Counted from the first letter of the stretch, positions 15,947 through 23,408 are shown. The stretch: DNA of 31,002 nt from Deltaproteobacteria bacterium (GCA_003646995.1 QMLZ01000011.1:1-31002); one strand, 5' to 3'. Made by a program: numbers and translations. Notes: a model not told the origin generated them from the letters alone.

Positions 15947-15996
15947 AAGGCCACAAGTCCAAGGGTCTTCAGACCCAAGCAAACCTTCGTGGCCTT
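15947..15996 (-). promoter_or_regulatory. Leader hairpin A, sharing an arm with the terminator
   Basis: On the minus strand AAGGCCAC (15996-15989) pairs with GTGGCCTT (15954-15947), enclosing a second stem GGGTC/GACCC with a TGAA loop (15976-15963). The 5' arm includes GCCACGAAGG, identical to the 5' arm of hairpin B 135 nt further on. It could therefore pair instead with the 3' arm of B (TTCGTGG) and prevent the terminator. It matches no riboswitch class I can recall. Confidence 0.6.
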
Positions 15997-16049
15997 AAGG
16001 TGGTAAGTTTCTATTTTGCGCTAGGGCTTCTTGCCCAAAGTCCGCGGCA

Positions 16050-16078
16050 CTTGTACCAAAGCCGTACTTCACTGTCAA
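16050..16078 (-). promoter_or_regulatory. Sigma70-like promoter of the nik operon
   Basis: On the minus strand a perfect -35 TTGACA (16078-16073) is followed after exactly 17 bases by TACAAG (16055-16050), four of six matches to the -10 consensus. Transcription would start near 16043, giving a leader of about 390 nt before the porin TTG start. No obvious NikR-type long palindrome overlaps it. Confidence 0.6.
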
Positions 16079-16148
16079 GAATTTTTGCCCAGTGATTGAA
16101 AGCTGGACATTAATGGTTATTTTTAATCAGCCAAAAGGAGGAATGTTG

Positions 16149-16457
16149 GTGAATTCTTCATGCAAGGCGTTAGAAAAAAGACACCTTAAAAATCCCATAT
16201 CAGTCCAGTTCAACGAGAGTCCGCTGGACTTTGAAAAGGCAAAGGGTCTTGCCATGGACATAGCCAAGAAGAGGTCCGAGGACCCGATGCTTTTGGCATG
16301 GTACGATAAGAAGGCGGCACGATTTTCTCCTTCAGTGGAATGCTGTGACCAAGAAAAACCTTCATGGCTAGTATATGCGGAATCAAGGGGAGCCGATATA
16401 ATTGTTGAGATAAACGATCTTGAGTATGTCTTCGCCTTCTGCGGCTCCACAATGTGA
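16149..16457 (+). CDS. DUF5619 family small protein
   Basis: A soluble protein of about 102 residues. The central part, AKGLAMDIAKKRSEDPMLLAWYDKKAARFSPSVECCDQEKPSWLVYAESRGADIIVEINDLEYVFAF, matches my memory of the DUF5619 family, found in anaerobic bacteria and archaea; function unknown. The conserved WYD, the CC pair (residues 65-66) and YAESRGAD are the striking features. Several in-frame starts are possible (16092, 16143 and 16149); AAGGAGG at 16135-16141 has the right seven-base spacing only for the GTG at 16149. It is 26 bp upstream of the thioredoxin gene and probably cotranscribed, so a thiol-redox link is conceivable. Confidence 0.75.
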   Translation: MNSSCKALEKRHLKNPISVQFNESPLDFEKAKGLAMDIAKKRSEDPMLLAWYDKKAARFSPSVECCDQEKPSWLVYAESRGADIIVEINDLEYVFAFCGSTM

Positions 16458-16483
16458 AGCAAGTGGCTTAATGAGGGCGACAT

Positions 16484-16939
16484 ATGGACAGCGACAAGGT
16501 AATAATAACGTGCACTAGGTGTGGAACAAAGAACAGGGTGCCCAAGGACAGATTGGGGGATAGGCCGGTCTGCGGTAGGTGTCGCAATCCACTGGTCCTG
16601 ACCGAAGGTATGGGAAAGCCGGTGGAAATCACCGATCAAACTTTTGAAAGAGAAGTATTTTCATACCCTGGAACTGCTTTGGTTGACTTCTGGGCCCCTT
16701 GGTGCGCGCCTTGCAGAATGGTGGCCCCCGTGTTGGAAGACCTGGCTTTAAAGTACAACGGCAGGGTAAAAATCGCCAAGATAAACGTAGATCAAAACCC
16801 TGTAGCTGCTTCTAGATTCCAAGTCCAGAGCATACCCACTCTGATAATCTTCAAGAATGGTAAGGCCGTTGATAGGATAATAGGTGCGCTGCCCGGGGCA
16901 CAAATCGAGGCCCGCTTGCAGGCCGCTTTGGAAAGTTAG
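16484..16939 (+). CDS. trxC: Thioredoxin 2-like protein with N-terminal zinc ribbon
   Basis: A 151-residue cytoplasmic disulfide reductase. Residues 8-35 form a zinc ribbon with two CxxC pairs (C10/C13 and C30/C33), as in TrxC. The thioredoxin fold follows, with active site WCAPC (73-77), FWAPWCAPCRMVAPVLEDLA and the cis-Pro loop QSIPTLIIFKNG. The CAPC dipeptide differs from the CGPC of most thioredoxins, but CAPC does occur in Trx2-like proteins and gives a somewhat different redox potential. The stop overlaps the convergent cheR gene by four bases (16936-16939). Confidence 0.9.
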   Translation: MDSDKVIITCTRCGTKNRVPKDRLGDRPVCGRCRNPLVLTEGMGKPVEITDQTFEREVFSYPGTALVDFWAPWCAPCRMVAPVLEDLALKYNGRVKIAKINVDQNPVAASRFQVQSIPTLIIFKNGKAVDRIIGALPGAQIEARLQAALES

Positions 16940-17700
16940 AGTGATCTCTTTTGATAGAGGCTTGGTCTTATGTATTTGAAACTGTGTTTGAAGCCGTTTA
17001 GGCTCTCGGCCCCACCTATAACAAAAAGGCCATTGGGTCTTATTGCCCTGTAAAGTTTATTGACCACTGACTCCTTTGCCTGCTTGTCAAAATAGATCAA
17101 CACATTTCGACAAAATATCACATCAAACGCCTCAAGGGGTGGATGTCCTGTCAACAGGTTAAAGCGCTTGAATGTCACCATGTCCTTCACTTCATCTTTG
17201 ACCTTTACGTACCCTTCCCACCTTCCTTTCCCTTTCCGAAAATATTTCCTAAGCATCTCCCTCGGCATGTTTTTAGCCTTATCAAATGGGTAAATCCCAT
17301 TCTTAGCGATCTTGAGGGCGCTGATGGAAATATCTGTAGCCAGTATGTTCGGCCTAAAACCCCTTTCAAGACAATGCATAGCTATGGAATAAGGCTCCTC
17401 CCCACTTGAGCATGCAGCACACCATATGTCTACATGCTCAGGGCGTATGCAGTGGAAGTGTTTGGATTCACGGAAAAAATAAGTGTGGTTAGTAGAGACT
17501 GCATCTATAAAATTGTCCAATTCGGTCCTGCTTTGCCTGATGAGAGCCAAATAGTCTCTAACCGACGCAGTCCCGGTTGCGCGAAGCCTTTTGCTTAGGC
17601 GTGCCTCAAGAAGGTTTTTCTTACCCTCATGGAGGTATATACCGCACAGCCCATAGACAAGCTTGCTTAGAGTAAAAAATTCTTCTTTTGTGAGTTCCAT
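16936..17700 (-). CDS. cheR: CheR-type chemoreceptor glutamate methyltransferase (orphan)
   Basis: A 254-residue SAM-dependent methyltransferase of the CheR family. The all-alpha N-terminal domain (about 1-75) precedes the catalytic domain with WCAACSSGEEPYSIAM (SAM loop), ILATDISISALKIAKNGIY, FKRFNLL, FDVIFCRNVLIYF and GGAESL. Between the receptor-binding region and the SAM loop, HFHCIRPEHVDIWCAACS is about ten residues shorter than usual, so the strand leading into the Rossmann fold is compact. No other chemotaxis genes are in the window. There is no Shine-Dalgarno sequence before the ATG. It may serve a receptor encoded elsewhere or a non-chemotaxis pathway. Confidence 0.88.
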   Translation of the reverse strand: MELTKEEFFTLSKLVYGLCGIYLHEGKKNLLEARLSKRLRATGTASVRDYLALIRQSRTELDNFIDAVSTNHTYFFRESKHFHCIRPEHVDIWCAACSSGEEPYSIAMHCLERGFRPNILATDISISALKIAKNGIYPFDKAKNMPREMLRKYFRKGKGRWEGYVKVKDEVKDMVTFKRFNLLTGHPPLEAFDVIFCRNVLIYFDKQAKESVVNKLYRAIRPNGLFVIGGAESLNGFKHSFKYIRPSLYQKRSL

Positions 17701-17877
17701 TTAATATGCAAGCGATTCCCGCGGGCAATTTTTCTAGACCAATAAGAACATCGGCAAGGAGGGCATAACCCATTAAACTAACTACTGGTTTTACTTGCAT
17801 AGGGTGTCTCGCTGTGCTAACAAAGAAAAACCCTGCAACGTTCTAAATAACAGCGTCGAAATGAGAGGTGGATCGCC

Positions 17878-18297
17878 ATGGCCATTTACAATAGCACCAT
17901 ATCCCTCAAAAGCACGGCAGGTACCGATATTTTTGATATCACTTACGTGGTTGAAAAAGAGATAAAGGCGAGCGGAATATCTAACGGTGCAGTTACGCTT
18001 TTTATTCCAGGCTCAACAGCCGCCCTGACCACCATTGAGTATGAAAGCGGAGTAATCAACGACCTTCGAAAAGCAATAGAAAGAATAGCCCCGAGCGATA
18101 TTTACTATGAACATAACGAGAGATGGGGGGATGGCAACGGATACTCTCACGTAAGAGCCGCCCTCCTGGGCCCCTCCTTGCATATTCCAATTATTAGAGG
18201 TAATATGACTCTTGGCACGTGGCAACAAATCGTGGTATTGGATTTTGACAACCGCCCTCGCAATCGAAGGGTCGTAGTTCATATTATCGGAGAGTAA
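17878..18297 (+). CDS. YjbQ/UPF0047 family protein
   Basis: A 139-residue protein of the UPF0047 (YjbQ) family, sometimes annotated as secondary thiamine-phosphate synthase. Conserved blocks are GAVTLFIPGSTAALTTIEYE, HNERWGDGNGYSHVRAALLGPSLHIPI and GTWQQIVVLDFDNRPRNRRV. The His and Asp residues in the second block form a metal- or phosphate-binding site in known structures. Family members partly rescue thiamine mutants of E. coli, but the true function is unsettled. GAGAGGTGG precedes the ATG. It is a full-length copy, divergent from cheR, and is followed by the hairpin upstream of phoH. Confidence 0.88.
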   Translation: MAIYNSTISLKSTAGTDIFDITYVVEKEIKASGISNGAVTLFIPGSTAALTTIEYESGVINDLRKAIERIAPSDIYYEHNERWGDGNGYSHVRAALLGPSLHIPIIRGNMTLGTWQQIVVLDFDNRPRNRRVVVHIIGE

Positions 18298-18381
18298 TGA
18301 GAATGGTTGTTGAGCTGGCTCCGGGATAAATTGCTCCAAATATGCATCTCCTGGGGTAGAAGGTGCCTAAAGACAAAAGCA

Positions 18382-18450
18382 AGCCAAAATTTCAGAAAAA
18401 TATAGATCTCCTTCCTGGAGGAGCATCTGAAATTTTGGCTCTTTATTTTA
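18382..18450 (+). terminator. Perfect 15-bp hairpin with U-rich tail before phoH
   Basis: AGCCAAAATTTCAGA (18382-18396) pairs without mismatch with TCTGAAATTTTGGCT (18426-18440), followed by CTTTATTTTA. The 29-base loop contains a small CTCC/GGAG stem. It lies 85 bp after the yjbQ stop and only 28 bp before the phoH start. It may terminate the yjbQ transcript, or attenuate phoH when transcription comes from upstream. Confidence 0.75.
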
Positions 18451-18468
18451 CTGGAGGAAAATAATCCT

Positions 18469-19461
18469 TTGGAAAACAGGGCTCAGTCAGAAACCACAAC
18501 CCGAAAAAGCATTACATTTCCTGACCCTGAGTTACTTCGATCTTTGTGTGGCCAGGGCAGCTCACACTTACGCATGATCGAAAAGCGACTCGGCGTAGGC
18601 CTTTATTTGAGAGGAAATGTCATAGCAATAGAGGGCTCGGACTGGGAAATTGATCTATGTGAGGCAGTGCTCCGCCAGTTGTATGAGCTCCTCAAATCAA
18701 AATTCCCTTTGTTCCCAAACGACGTGGACTATGCTATCCGAATTCTTAGCCGAGACAAGTCTGTGAATCTAAAAAAGATTTTTAAGGATGAAGTATTTAT
18801 CTCCTCCAAAAAAAAGGTCATAACACCCAAGACCATCAATCAAAAGGAATATATTGACGCCATCCGGAAATTTGACATAGTGTTTGGCATAGGACCGGCC
18901 GGCACAGGCAAAACCTATTTGGCCATGGCAATGGCCATATCAGCGCTTCAAAAAAGGGAAATAAATAGGGTCGTGCTTGCCAGGCCAGCCGTGGAGGCGG
19001 GTGAACATCTGGGTTTCCTTCCGGGTGATCTCTATGAGAAGGTTAATCCATATCTAAGACCCCTTTACGATGCATTGCATGACATGATGGACTTTGACAG
19101 TGCCTCAAGGCTGATTCAGCAAGGGGTGATAGAGGTGGCACCCCTGGCGTTTATGCGGGGAAGAACCCTGAATGATTCCTTTGTGATTCTGGATGAGGCC
19201 CAAAATGCCACCTCTGAGCAGATGAAGATGTTTTTGACCCGGTTGGGCTTTAGCTCAAAGGCCGTGATAACAGGGGATGTCACTCAAACCGACTTGCCCG
19301 AGGGGAAGAGATCCGGCCTTATAGAGGCACGTGAGATATTGGGGCACATTAGAGGCATTCGCTTTGTTCATTTTTCAAAAGAGGACGTAATTCGGCATCC
19401 CTTGGTGCAGGAGATCATCGAGGCCTACGAAAACCTGGAAAACAAGAGGCGATCAGGCTAA
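18469..19461 (+). CDS. PhoH-like ATPase (PhoL type)
   Basis: A 330-residue PhoH family P-loop protein. After an N-terminal KH-like or RNA-binding-like region (about 15-100) comes the ATPase core: Walker A GPAGTGKT (142-149), RPAVEAGEHLGFLPGD, and Walker B VILDEAQN (239-246) followed by TGDVTQTDLP. PhoH/PhoL proteins beside ybeY are linked to RNA metabolism and ribosome maturation. The start is a TTG with GGAGG eleven bases upstream, after the 15-bp hairpin. It is the first gene of a tight run with pgpH (4-bp gap) and ybeY. Confidence 0.93.
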   Translation: MENRAQSETTTRKSITFPDPELLRSLCGQGSSHLRMIEKRLGVGLYLRGNVIAIEGSDWEIDLCEAVLRQLYELLKSKFPLFPNDVDYAIRILSRDKSVNLKKIFKDEVFISSKKKVITPKTINQKEYIDAIRKFDIVFGIGPAGTGKTYLAMAMAISALQKREINRVVLARPAVEAGEHLGFLPGDLYEKVNPYLRPLYDALHDMMDFDSASRLIQQGVIEVAPLAFMRGRTLNDSFVILDEAQNATSEQMKMFLTRLGFSSKAVITGDVTQTDLPEGKRSGLIEAREILGHIRGIRFVHFSKEDVIRHPLVQEIIEAYENLENKRRSG

Positions 19462-19465
19462 AGCA

Positions 19466-21940
19466 ATGAGCGAAAAAAAGGCATCTAAAAAAACCTGGGC
19501 CGGTAAGCCCGCTAAGAAACTGGAGCCCGACCGGCGAATCCCAAAGAAGGTAGATATATCAGGGGCTGCAAAATCAAATTACGAGCTAACAAGATGGATA
19601 TTGATAATCGTAATGAGCTTGCTGTTTGCGGTGTTGCTCTACCCCGGACTCCTCAGCAAACCGAAGCAATATAAGCTGGGAGACATAGCCGAAAGAGATA
19701 TCAAGGCCACCCATGAGTTCTTGATCGAGGACACTGCCCTCACGGAAAAGAACCGGCTCAAGGCGGTCAGAGAAGCACCACCTGTATACGACTTTGACCC
19801 TTCAGGTTCAAATGCCCTGGGCAGGCTGAGAGATGCCTTTGAAGAAGGCAGGCGCTCCCTGCGCTCGGCACCAGGCGAAGAAGCAGCCTCCCATGGGCCC
19901 TCCGCAACCACAGAGGCAGGCAGAACCAGCCCTGCGCTTCCCTCATTCTCCAAAGAGCGATTCTCGGAGATACTCGGGTTGCAGGTACAGGAAGAGGTAT
20001 TTGAAGTCCTGAAAAAGACTGGATTTCCCGCTGAGGTGGAAAACCTCGTGATTAGGTTGTTAAGCCCAATCCTTCACAAAGGGGTCGTGCGGAACAAAAG
20101 GGAACTTCCGTCACAAATGCCCCGCGGCATCATCCTTCATAATATCTTAACCGACATAGAAATAACAGTAACGGAAACAGAGAGGATCTTGGACCTGGAC
20201 CAAGCCAAGAGGTTAATCGTGGAGGAATGGAAAAAGACCAGCCAGCCGGTATTACCACCTGACCTGAAGAAGGTGGGCTTGGTCTTAGCCTTATCTTTAT
20301 TAGAACCCAATGTCACCTTTAACAAGAGAGAGACTGAATTGCGCAAGGAAGCCGCTCGCAAGGCGGTCAAACCTGTTTATTTCAAGGTAAGAAAAGGTGA
20401 AATGATAGTCCGGGAGGGAGAGCCCATTCGCCAAGAGCATCTTCTGAAATTAGCGGAGGAATACAGGTATTTAAGGAAAGACAAGTTCCTAGGGCACATC
20501 CCAGCAATGGCTATCCTGATAGGATTTTTGCTGTTTTCCTTTTATCTTGTTACAGGTCCAACACGCTCTCAAGTCCCCTCCAAGAAACGAGACCTGATCT
20601 TCCAGGCACTAATTCTGACCATCTTTTTCCTCTTAGCCATAAGCGCCAATTTTATCGCCGCCGAGGTGGCTAGGGGCTTTCCTTTCCTTACACCCAGGGC
20701 CCTTATATTCGCAATCCCCATTGCCACTGGTCCCATGCTCGTGTCTCTTTTCCAGGGCATGAGGGTTGCTGCAGGCTTCTCCGTATTGCTTTCGGTGCTG
20801 ACGGCCTTGGTCCTCGGGGGCAAAGTTGAGTTCTTTGTATACTTCCTCGTAGGTGGTCTCATCGCGGCACATGGTATGAAAGAGTGCAGGGAAAGAGGAG
20901 AATTCATAAAAACCGGGTTAAAGGTAGGGCTTGCAAACATGGTCCTCGCCCTTTCCATAGAGACCCTACATGGATTCTTTTATACGGTGGAGCCTCTGGT
21001 GGCTTGTGTCACGGCATTTTTGGGAGGTATTCTCGTCGCGGTTATCACCACTGGCAGCGTACCCTTGGTTGAAATGGCTTTTGGTTACACTACTGATATT
21101 AAGTTACTGGAACTTGCAAGTCTGGACCAGCCCCTTTTACGAGAACTCATGGTTCAGGCTCCCGGAACATATCACCACAGTGTGATTGTAAGCCAGATGG
21201 TGGAGGCATCGGCCAAGGCCGTTGGGGCCAATCCTTTGTTGGCCAAGGTGGCGGCGTATTACCATGATATAGGGAAGATGAAAAAGCCGCTATACTTTAT
21301 AGAAAACCAGGTAAACGGCCAGAACAAGCACGAAAAACTTGCTCCATCCATGAGCAGCTTGATTCTTATCTCGCACGTCAAAGACGGGGTTGAGCTGGCT
21401 AAGAAATATAAGCTTGGCCAACCCATCATAGATATCATCCAACAACACCATGGAACCAGCCTTATCACCTACTTCTATGAAAAGGCCAAGGAGCAAGCTG
21501 GCCAGCGCTCCGACAAGGCCGTACAGGTAAAAGAAGAAGACTTCAGATATCCCGGCCCTAAACCCCAAACAAAGGAGGCAGGGCTGGTGATGTTGGCCGA
21601 CGCAGTCCAGGCCGCATCCAAGACCTTGGTCGATCCAACTCCTGCGAGAATCCAGGGATTAGTCCAGAAGATCATAAACAGAATATTTTCTGACGGTCAG
21701 CTGGACGAGTGCGAATTGACCTTGAAGGACCTACACTTGATCGCTAAAAGCTTCAACAAGACATTGAGTGGAATTTTTCATCAAAGAATAGAGTATCCAG
21801 AGCCTGTAATCAGGGCTCCTGGAGGGAAAAGGGCGGCAAATGGAAATATTGATCAACCTCCAGCAGGAGATTCCCGGAGTCAGCGAACAGAAGATAAGAA
21901 GAAAAATGGCGAAAGTCTTAGACGCCTTGGACTGTCATGA
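19466..21940 (+). CDS. 7TMR-HDED HD-domain phosphohydrolase (PgpH/YqfF type)
   Basis: An 824-residue inner-membrane protein: N-terminal basic cytoplasmic segment, one membrane helix (about 47-66), a large extracytoplasmic 7TMR-HDED domain (about 70-345), seven membrane helices (about 350-545) and a cytoplasmic HD domain. The catalytic motifs are HHSVIV near residue 570, the HD pair in YYHDIGKMKKP near 600, and later HH in QQHHGTSLITYF. PgpH proteins hydrolyse cyclic-di-AMP, so this suggests that nucleotide is used here; no cyclase is in the window. A low-complexity Ser/Ala/Glu-rich insertion lies near residues 132-155. Its last 33 codons overlap ybeY. Confidence 0.92.
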   Translation: MSEKKASKKTWAGKPAKKLEPDRRIPKKVDISGAAKSNYELTRWILIIVMSLLFAVLLYPGLLSKPKQYKLGDIAERDIKATHEFLIEDTALTEKNRLKAVREAPPVYDFDPSGSNALGRLRDAFEEGRRSLRSAPGEEAASHGPSATTEAGRTSPALPSFSKERFSEILGLQVQEEVFEVLKKTGFPAEVENLVIRLLSPILHKGVVRNKRELPSQMPRGIILHNILTDIEITVTETERILDLDQAKRLIVEEWKKTSQPVLPPDLKKVGLVLALSLLEPNVTFNKRETELRKEAARKAVKPVYFKVRKGEMIVREGEPIRQEHLLKLAEEYRYLRKDKFLGHIPAMAILIGFLLFSFYLVTGPTRSQVPSKKRDLIFQALILTIFFLLAISANFIAAEVARGFPFLTPRALIFAIPIATGPMLVSLFQGMRVAAGFSVLLSVLTALVLGGKVEFFVYFLVGGLIAAHGMKECRERGEFIKTGLKVGLANMVLALSIETLHGFFYTVEPLVACVTAFLGGILVAVITTGSVPLVEMAFGYTTDIKLLELASLDQPLLRELMVQAPGTYHHSVIVSQMVEASAKAVGANPLLAKVAAYYHDIGKMKKPLYFIENQVNGQNKHEKLAPSMSSLILISHVKDGVELAKKYKLGQPIIDIIQQHHGTSLITYFYEKAKEQAGQRSDKAVQVKEEDFRYPGPKPQTKEAGLVMLADAVQAASKTLVDPTPARIQGLVQKIINRIFSDGQLDECELTLKDLHLIAKSFNKTLSGIFHQRIEYPEPVIRAPGGKRAANGNIDQPPAGDSRSQRTEDKKKNGESLRRLGLS

Positions 21941-22280
21941 CAAAGAACTCAGCATCCTAGTCACCTCTGACGATGAGATCGCGCGACTTAACATGAAATA
22001 CTTGGGCCGTAGAGGACCGACCAATGTAATAGCCTTTCCCATGTCTCCCACCAGTGAAAAAGAGCCGGAATCCCCTCTCCTGGGTGATATCGTGATATCC
22101 GTGGACACTGCTTCACGTGAAACACGGGATACCGGTGAGACCCTTTTGGAAGCGGTTGGCAGGCTCCTCATCCACGGTCTTTTGCACCTGCTCGGCTATG
22201 AGCATGAACAAAACCAACAAAGGGCAAAAGAAATGCAAAGGCAAGAAAACAGATTAATCAAAATCTTCAAGGAGGCATGA
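21840..22280 (+). CDS. ybeY: Endoribonuclease YbeY (rRNA maturation factor)
   Basis: A 146-residue zinc metalloprotein needed for 16S rRNA 3'-end maturation and ribosome quality control. The zinc site is HGLLHLLGYEHE, the H3 motif with the flanking GHLLIHG-like helix; LNMKYLGRRGPTNVIAFPM and LLGDIVIS are the other conserved blocks. The reading frame begins 101 bp inside pgpH; the conserved N-terminal strand MEILINLQQE begins at this ATG, so the overlap looks real. AGGG runs lie upstream. The phoH-pgpH-ybeY order is a known conserved neighbourhood. Confidence 0.93.
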   Translation: MEILINLQQEIPGVSEQKIRRKMAKVLDALDCHDKELSILVTSDDEIARLNMKYLGRRGPTNVIAFPMSPTSEKEPESPLLGDIVISVDTASRETRDTGETLLEAVGRLLIHGLLHLLGYEHEQNQQRAKEMQRQENRLIKIFKEA

Positions 22281-22281
22281 A

Positions 22282-23001
22282 ATGGCACGACTTGCGGTAA
22301 ATGTGGACCACGTTGCAACTGTAAGGCAGGCAAGGGGAATTGATGAACCAGACCCTGTTATTGCTGCGGGCATTGCAGAGCTTGCAGGCGCCGAGGGCAT
22401 TATCTGCCACCTGAGGGAAGACCGTCGGCATATTCAAGATAGAGACCTTGAGCTCTTAAGGCAAACCGTAAAAACAAAACTCAATCTGGAAATGGCTGCC
22501 GTGGAGGAAATGATTAACATCGCCATCAAGACTAAACCGGATCTTGTTACACTGGTTCCTGAGAAGCGTGAAGAATTAACAACCGAGGGAGGTCTCGACG
22601 TCCTGGCTCGTAAAGACCATTACACAGATGTAGTGAAACGCATGAAGGATGCGGGGATACTAGTCAGCTTTTTCGTTGACCCGGATCCGGCCCAGATCGA
22701 AGCCGCCAAGGAGTGTGGTGGAGATATAGTGGAAATACACACGGGCCATTACTCTGAGGCCAAAAGTGAATCGGAGGCCGAGCGGCTGTTCTCCCTTATT
22801 GGAGCGGGTGTTAATGTTGCCGAAAAGCTGGGGCTGGCTATCAGTGCCGGCCATGGTCTAAATTATGTCAATATCAAACGGTTCAGCGAGCTCCACCAGA
22901 TTGAGGAATACAGTATAGGCCACAGCATCGTGGCCAGGGCCATTTATGTCGGTTTTGAAAGGGCGGTACGGGAGATGGTCGCACTTGTCAAGGACTTCTA
23001 G
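22282..23001 (+). CDS. pdxJ: Pyridoxine 5'-phosphate synthase PdxJ
   Basis: A 239-residue TIM-barrel enzyme that condenses 1-deoxyxylulose 5-phosphate with 3-amino-2-oxopropyl phosphate to give pyridoxine 5'-phosphate. Family motifs: NVDHVATVRQARG (residues 7-19), HLREDRRHIQDRD (43-55), LEMAAVEEM, TLVPEKREELTTEGGLDV, VEIHTGHYSEA and SAGHGLNY. All catalytic His and Glu positions appear intact. Length is typical. It starts 1 bp after the ybeY stop, with GGAGG from the ybeY tail as ribosome site, and its PLP product feeds enzymes such as the threonine-phosphate decarboxylase in this window. Confidence 0.97.
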   Translation: MARLAVNVDHVATVRQARGIDEPDPVIAAGIAELAGAEGIICHLREDRRHIQDRDLELLRQTVKTKLNLEMAAVEEMINIAIKTKPDLVTLVPEKREELTTEGGLDVLARKDHYTDVVKRMKDAGILVSFFVDPDPAQIEAAKECGGDIVEIHTGHYSEAKSESEAERLFSLIGAGVNVAEKLGLAISAGHGLNYVNIKRFSELHQIEEYSIGHSIVARAIYVGFERAVREMVALVKDF

Positions 23002-23015
23002 AATTTGGGAGTTCA

Positions 23016-23408
23016 ATGATTTACGGTATTGGCGTTGACCTTGTAGATGTTACCAGAATCGAAAAGGTTGTTAAGAGGTGGGGATCCAGATTTGTGGATC
23101 GAGTGTTTACCGACCTGGAAAAACAAACATCCTATAAGAGAGTACATCCCTATTCAGCATTGGCCCTGCGGTTCGCTGCAAAAGAAGCCTTTTCCAAGGC
23201 CTTGGGCCTTGGTATGAAAGAAGGGGTTAAATGGAAAGAAATAGAAGTGTTTAATGACGAAAAGGGCAAACCCGGGATACGGCCCCTAGGCCGAACCCTT
23301 TCCATTTGCAGAGAAAAAGACATAGGCAATATCCATTTATCCTTATCTGATGAAAAACACAATGCCATAGCAATGGTTGTATTGGAGAAAAGAGATGAGA
23401 CTAGTTAA
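23016..23408 (+). CDS. acpS: Holo-[acyl-carrier-protein] synthase AcpS
   Basis: A 130-residue phosphopantetheinyl transferase that converts apo-ACP to holo-ACP using CoA. The magnesium-binding motifs are IGVDLVDVTRIEK (D8) and RFAAKEAFSKALG (Glu near residue 58); the C-terminal LSLSDEKHNAIAMVV block is also present. Length is normal. It lies 14 bp after pdxJ, and the pdxJ-acpS pairing is common in proteobacteria. The start of the next gene, nnr, lies inside its last codons. Confidence 0.96.
   Translation: MIYGIGVDLVDVTRIEKVVKRWGSRFVDRVFTDLEKQTSYKRVHPYSALALRFAAKEAFSKALGLGMKEGVKWKEIEVFNDEKGKPGIRPLGRTLSICREKDIGNIHLSLSDEKHNAIAMVVLEKRDETS

Larger units (their letters stand above)
15656..16148. 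other. Gene-free divergent region holding the structured leader of the nik operon
   Basis: About 490 bp without a credible gene between the divergent porin (minus) and DUF5619 (plus) genes. It contains a minus-strand promoter (16050-16078) and two related hairpins (15947-15996 and 15810-15857). Between them lie smaller possible stems, for example around GCCCTGGGC near 15905-15915. No clear plus-strand promoter for the DUF5619-thioredoxin pair was recognised. Confidence 0.7.

Noticed and set aside
15656..16050. Cobalamin riboswitch in the nik leader
   Set aside because: GGGAA and GCCAC fragments and a CAGGAGAG stretch occur, but the B12 box and the core spacing of the known class are not met, so I did not assign the class.
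16127..16639. 170-codon minus-strand frame opposite the DUF5619 and thioredoxin genes
   Set aside because: Both plus-strand genes have conserved motifs and ribosome sites; the antisense product has no recognisable feature.
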